Part shown: one piece after another, positions 12,763 to 15,495 of the stretch
How the letters are laid out: every line of letters begins with the position of its first letter
Position numbering within the stretch: the stretch's first letter is position 1
From: Bacteroidales bacterium
Lineage (GTDB): Bacteria; Bacteroidota; Bacteroidia; Bacteroidales; UBA932
Direction: 5' to 3'
DNA length: 15,495 nt
NCBI GenBank assembly: GCA_004552115.1
Contig: SFPH01000089.1
Coordinates: 1-15,495 of the forward strand
Program-made: the position numbers and the translations under genes
The notes under the pieces: model-generated
What the model was told of the DNA's origin: nothing
Seen by the model: the letters and a program-made list of their open reading frames with translations, nothing else
The model's database searches: none

Positions 12763-15495
12763 ATGAAGAAAATCATTGCGCTGCTTTGCGGGCTGATTCT
12801 GATGTCCGCATTCTCATTCACGGGGTCGGCCCAGTCAAGGTCGGTATCCCTTGTCCTGAAAGACAAGAGCACCGGAGAGCCGGTAGCCTACGCCACTGTA
12901 TCCCTCACCAGGAGCGGGGAAAAGACCCCCTACAAATACGTCCTCACTGACGATGGCGGCAAAGCCGTGATCGACAAGGTGGCTGCGGGAAGCTACACGG
13001 TCAAGGCTGAACTGCTTGGATACAAGGAGTACAGCAGGGATATTACAGTGAAGGAGGCCGTCAATCTCGGAGAAGTCGAGATGGCCCCGGACAACAGGGT
13101 GCTCGACGCAGCCAGCGTGACTGCCACCGGCAACCCTATCATAATCAAGAAAGATACTGTCGAGTACAATGCCTCATCCTTCAAGACCACTGACAACGAC
13201 GTGCTCGAGGACCTTCTCAAGAAGCTCCCGGGCGTGGAAGTCGGCGAGGACGGAAGCGTGACAGCCAACGGGCAGACTATCAGCAAGATAACCATCGACG
13301 GAAAAACCTTCTTCCTGGACGATCCTTCCCTCGCGTCGAAGAACATCCCGGCCAAGATTGTCGATAAGGTGAAGGTCGTGCAGAAGAAATCGGAGCAGGC
13401 CCAGTTCACCGGAATTGACGACGGACAGGAGGAGACAGTCATCGACCTCAGCATCCAGAAGGGAATGATGAACGGACTCTTCGGCAATGTGATGGCCGGC
13501 GGCGGACACGACTGGCTGAAGAAATCCAGCTCGGAACTCGCTGACAACGGCGACTGGAGATATCAGGGAGCCGCATTCATCGGCAGATTCACGGAAAAGA
13601 GCCAGATAAGCGTAATCCTCAACGCCAACAACACCAATAACCGCGGATTCAATGATCTGTCCGGGAATATGATGGGTTCAATGCGTGGTGGTGGCGGCGG
13701 CATGGGCCGCGGCAGCGGCGGCTGGGGCAACAGCAACGGCATCACTTCCTCCTGGATGGGAGGAGTCAACGGAGCCTGGGATCTTTTCGGCGACAAGATG
13801 AACCTCGGAGCCAACTATCTGTACAACAACACTCAGAAGGACATTATGGAGAAGAGTTCCAAGACGACCTTTCTTGACGACGGTTCCCAGCTGATTTACG
13901 GCACGGACGGACTGAGCGCCAACAATACCCAGGGACACAGGGTAGGCGTCCGTCTCGAGCACAAGTTCTCTGAGAACACCTCGATCCTCTTCCAGCCACA
14001 GTTCAACATCGGCAAGGGAAACTTCTCCGAGATATCGTCCTTCGACACCTACGGCAAGGACTCTGCAGACTCGGAGGAGTACATGAAGAATGACGGTTTC
14101 AATTTCAACGGAGGCAACAACGACAACTGGACCACCAACGGATTCTTCCTCCTCCGCCAGCGTCTCGGAATGCCCGGGAGGACATTGTCAGTCAACATCG
14201 ACTACAACTTCAGCAACAACGACCTCACCGGCTATAATCAGTCATTGACAACAACATACGAAGACGACGGTACGACAGAACAGAGCAAGGACATCGTAAA
14301 CCAGTTCTTCGACAGGAACTCCAGATCTTCATCCATCGGCGGAAGGATGGTCTATACGGAGCCTCTCGGAGCAGGCTTCTATCTCGAGGCCAACTACCAG
14401 TACAAATGGAGCAGGAACAAATCCGAGAAGAACACCTACGATTCAGGTGAGGTGGATAATTTCGACAAGGACAACAGGAACTTCAACAAGGAAGAGATGG
14501 TTCCCAATGCGGAATACTCCAGCAGCATCCTGAACCAGTATCAGACCCACAGGGCTGGCTTCAACTTCATGTACCAGAAGGACAAGCTCAGAGCGCAGCT
14601 CGGAGCTGCAGTGGTGCCGACCATCACCCATAATGAGACCAACGGACAGGACTACAACAGCACCGTGGTCAACTGGTCGCCTTCGGCAATGATCTGGTAC
14701 GACATCAACGACAATACAAACATCCGCGGCTTCTACTTCGGAAACTCCGCCCAGCCTACCACATCGCAGCTCATGCCGGTTCCGGACAACTCCAACCCTC
14801 TGAGCGTATCACTCGGAAACCCGTATCTGAAGCCGTATTTCAGGCACGACATCAGGACAAGGTTCGGATATTCCGACAGGACGAAGTTCCTTTCATTTTC
14901 CGGAAGCCTGGAAGGAGGTCTGGTCCAGTCGCCTATAGTCAACGCCAGCTGGTACAATGACGGTGGAACGCAGTTCTCCCTTCCGGTCAACGGTCCGACC
15001 TCCGGAAACGCAGCCCTCAGGACATTCTTCAACGCTCCTATAGCCAAGTCCAACTTCAGCATCTCCAACATGCTGAGCGGCAGCTGGTACACCTCGTCTT
15101 CATACGTCGGAAAGAGTTCCTTCAATACGGACAAGTATTACGACGGCACCAATTTCGACTACGAACTCTTCCATCAGGACTTCCCGGACCTCGGTGAAAG
15201 CGAATATTTTACTGAGAACAGGATTCAGACAATGAATCTCTCCGAAAGGCTTAAAGCCACTTATCGCAATGATTTCGTGGAGATCACGGCCAGCGGAAGA
15301 ACCCGCGTCAACAAATCCTGGTACACGATGAACTCGGTGAACACCAACATGACCTGGAACAACCAGGTGTCCGCATCCATGAACTGGACAATACCGGGAG
15401 GCGTCGGCCTCGTGTCTGACTTCAACTACAACTGGTACCGCGGATACACGACTCCTCAGGATGACGAATACATCCTCAACGTGGAAATCACCAAG
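12763..15495 (+). CDS. Outer-membrane beta-barrel protein with CarboxypepD_reg-like and plug-like domains, 3'-truncated by window edge
   Basis: The frame is open from the ATG at 12763 to the window end, 911 codons with no stop. Residues 1-23 form a signal peptide (a KKIIALLCGLILMSAFSF hydrophobic core, cleavage probable after GSA). Residues about 28-107 resemble the carboxypeptidase-regulatory-like beta-sandwich common at the N-terminus of Bacteroidota TonB-dependent proteins. Residues about 121-230 resemble a plug (KDTVEYNASSFKT, LLKKLPGVEV, ITIDGKTFF). The rest has alternating aromatic and polar strands typical of the OMP_b-brl_3 family, with frequent NN and Tyr/Trp pairs. A Gly-rich stretch (about 307-322) with an RGGGGGMGRG core lies early in the barrel. 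No SusD partner is visible. Family role: outer-membrane transport or assembly; the ligand is unknown. The barrel end and the terminal aromatic residue are outside the window. Confidence 0.88.
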   Translation, partial: MKKIIALLCGLILMSAFSFTGSAQSRSVSLVLKDKSTGEPVAYATVSLTRSGEKTPYKYVLTDDGGKAVIDKVAAGSYTVKAELLGYKEYSRDITVKEAVNLGEVEMAPDNRVLDAASVTATGNPIIIKKDTVEYNASSFKTTDNDVLEDLLKKLPGVEVGEDGSVTANGQTISKITIDGKTFFLDDPSLASKNIPAKIVDKVKVVQKKSEQAQFTGIDDGQEETVIDLSIQKGMMNGLFGNVMAGGGHDWLKKSSSELADNGDWRYQGAAFIGRFTEKSQISVILNANNTNNRGFNDLSGNMMGSMRGGGGGMGRGSGGWGNSNGITSSWMGGVNGAWDLFGDKMNLGANYLYNNTQKDIMEKSSKTTFLDDGSQLIYGTDGLSANNTQGHRVGVRLEHKFSENTSILFQPQFNIGKGNFSEISSFDTYGKDSADSEEYMKNDGFNFNGGNNDNWTTNGFFLLRQRLGMPGRTLSVNIDYNFSNNDLTGYNQSLTTTYEDDGTTEQSKDIVNQFFDRNSRSSSIGGRMVYTEPLGAGFYLEANYQYKWSRNKSEKNTYDSGEVDNFDKDNRNFNKEEMVPNAEYSSSILNQYQTHRAGFNFMYQKDKLRAQLGAAVVPTITHNETNGQDYNSTVVNWSPSAMIWYDINDNTNIRGFYFGNSAQPTTSQLMPVPDNSNPLSVSLGNPYLKPYFRHDIRTRFGYSDRTKFLSFSGSLEGGLVQSPIVNASWYNDGGTQFSLPVNGPTSGNAALRTFFNAPIAKSNFSISNMLSGSWYTSSSYVGKSSFNTDKYYDGTNFDYELFHQDFPDLGESEYFTENRIQTMNLSERLKATYRNDFVEITASGRTRVNKSWYTMNSVNTNMTWNNQVSASMNWTIPGGVGLVSDFNYNWYRGYTTPQDDEYILNVEITK

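Noticed and set aside
1..15495. CRISPR arrays, tRNA or rRNA genes, insertion sequences
   Set aside because: I saw no regularly spaced repeats, no tRNA-like cloverleaf, no rRNA sequence and no transposase motif.

Overview
The window looks like chromosomal DNA from a Bacteroidota bacterium of moderate to high GC, most likely order Bacteroidales. Four things point there. Promoters match the Bacteroidota pattern TTTG-N19-TAnnTTTG. rpsU carries a lone strong Shine-Dalgarno sequence. There is an AsmA-like protein and an outer-membrane beta-barrel protein (CarboxypepD_reg/plug/OMP_b-brl_3 type) of Bacteroidota style. The ribosomal proteins are Bacteroidota-like. An uncultured Bacteroidales or Rikenellaceae relative is possible, but I cannot place it to genus.

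Layout. 1-1026 (+) is the 3' part of a GH27 alpha-galactosidase with an extra C-terminal carbohydrate-binding-like domain. 1115-3304 (+) is a RelA-type (p)ppGpp synthetase whose hydrolase site is degenerate. Convergent to it, on the minus strand, lie a broken prmA (L11 methyltransferase) and a 1215-residue AsmA-like protein, with a 4-base ATGA overlap between them. Upstream, also on the minus strand, are rpsU (bS21), with its own promoter, strong SD and intrinsic terminator, and then a two-gene unit of an ATPase_2-type P-loop ATPase followed by a CobB/SIRT5-like sirtuin. A divergent promoter region near 10.05-10.11 kb separates these from the plus-strand genes: rplU, a disrupted rpmA, a strong terminator, serS, ruvC, and finally an outer-membrane beta-barrel protein that runs off the right edge.

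How the genes fit together. Most of the window is housekeeping: ribosomal proteins, ribosome modification, aminoacylation, Holliday junction resolution, the stringent response and envelope biogenesis. The GH27 enzyme and the outer-membrane protein are the accessory or envelope-facing parts.

Most notable. Two normally conserved ribosome-related genes (rpmA and prmA) each lack an internal conserved block and change frame there. Either this genome really carries these lesions, with spare copies or adaptation, or the assembly collapsed in both places. rpsU keeps a near-perfect SD in a lineage that generally ignores SDs, which fits the known bS21 autoregulation model. The ATPase-sirtuin pair, with an unusual Walker B and a sirtuin without its zinc cysteines, is the least characterised unit. 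I did not find a CRISPR array, tRNA, rRNA, insertion sequence or convincing defence island.
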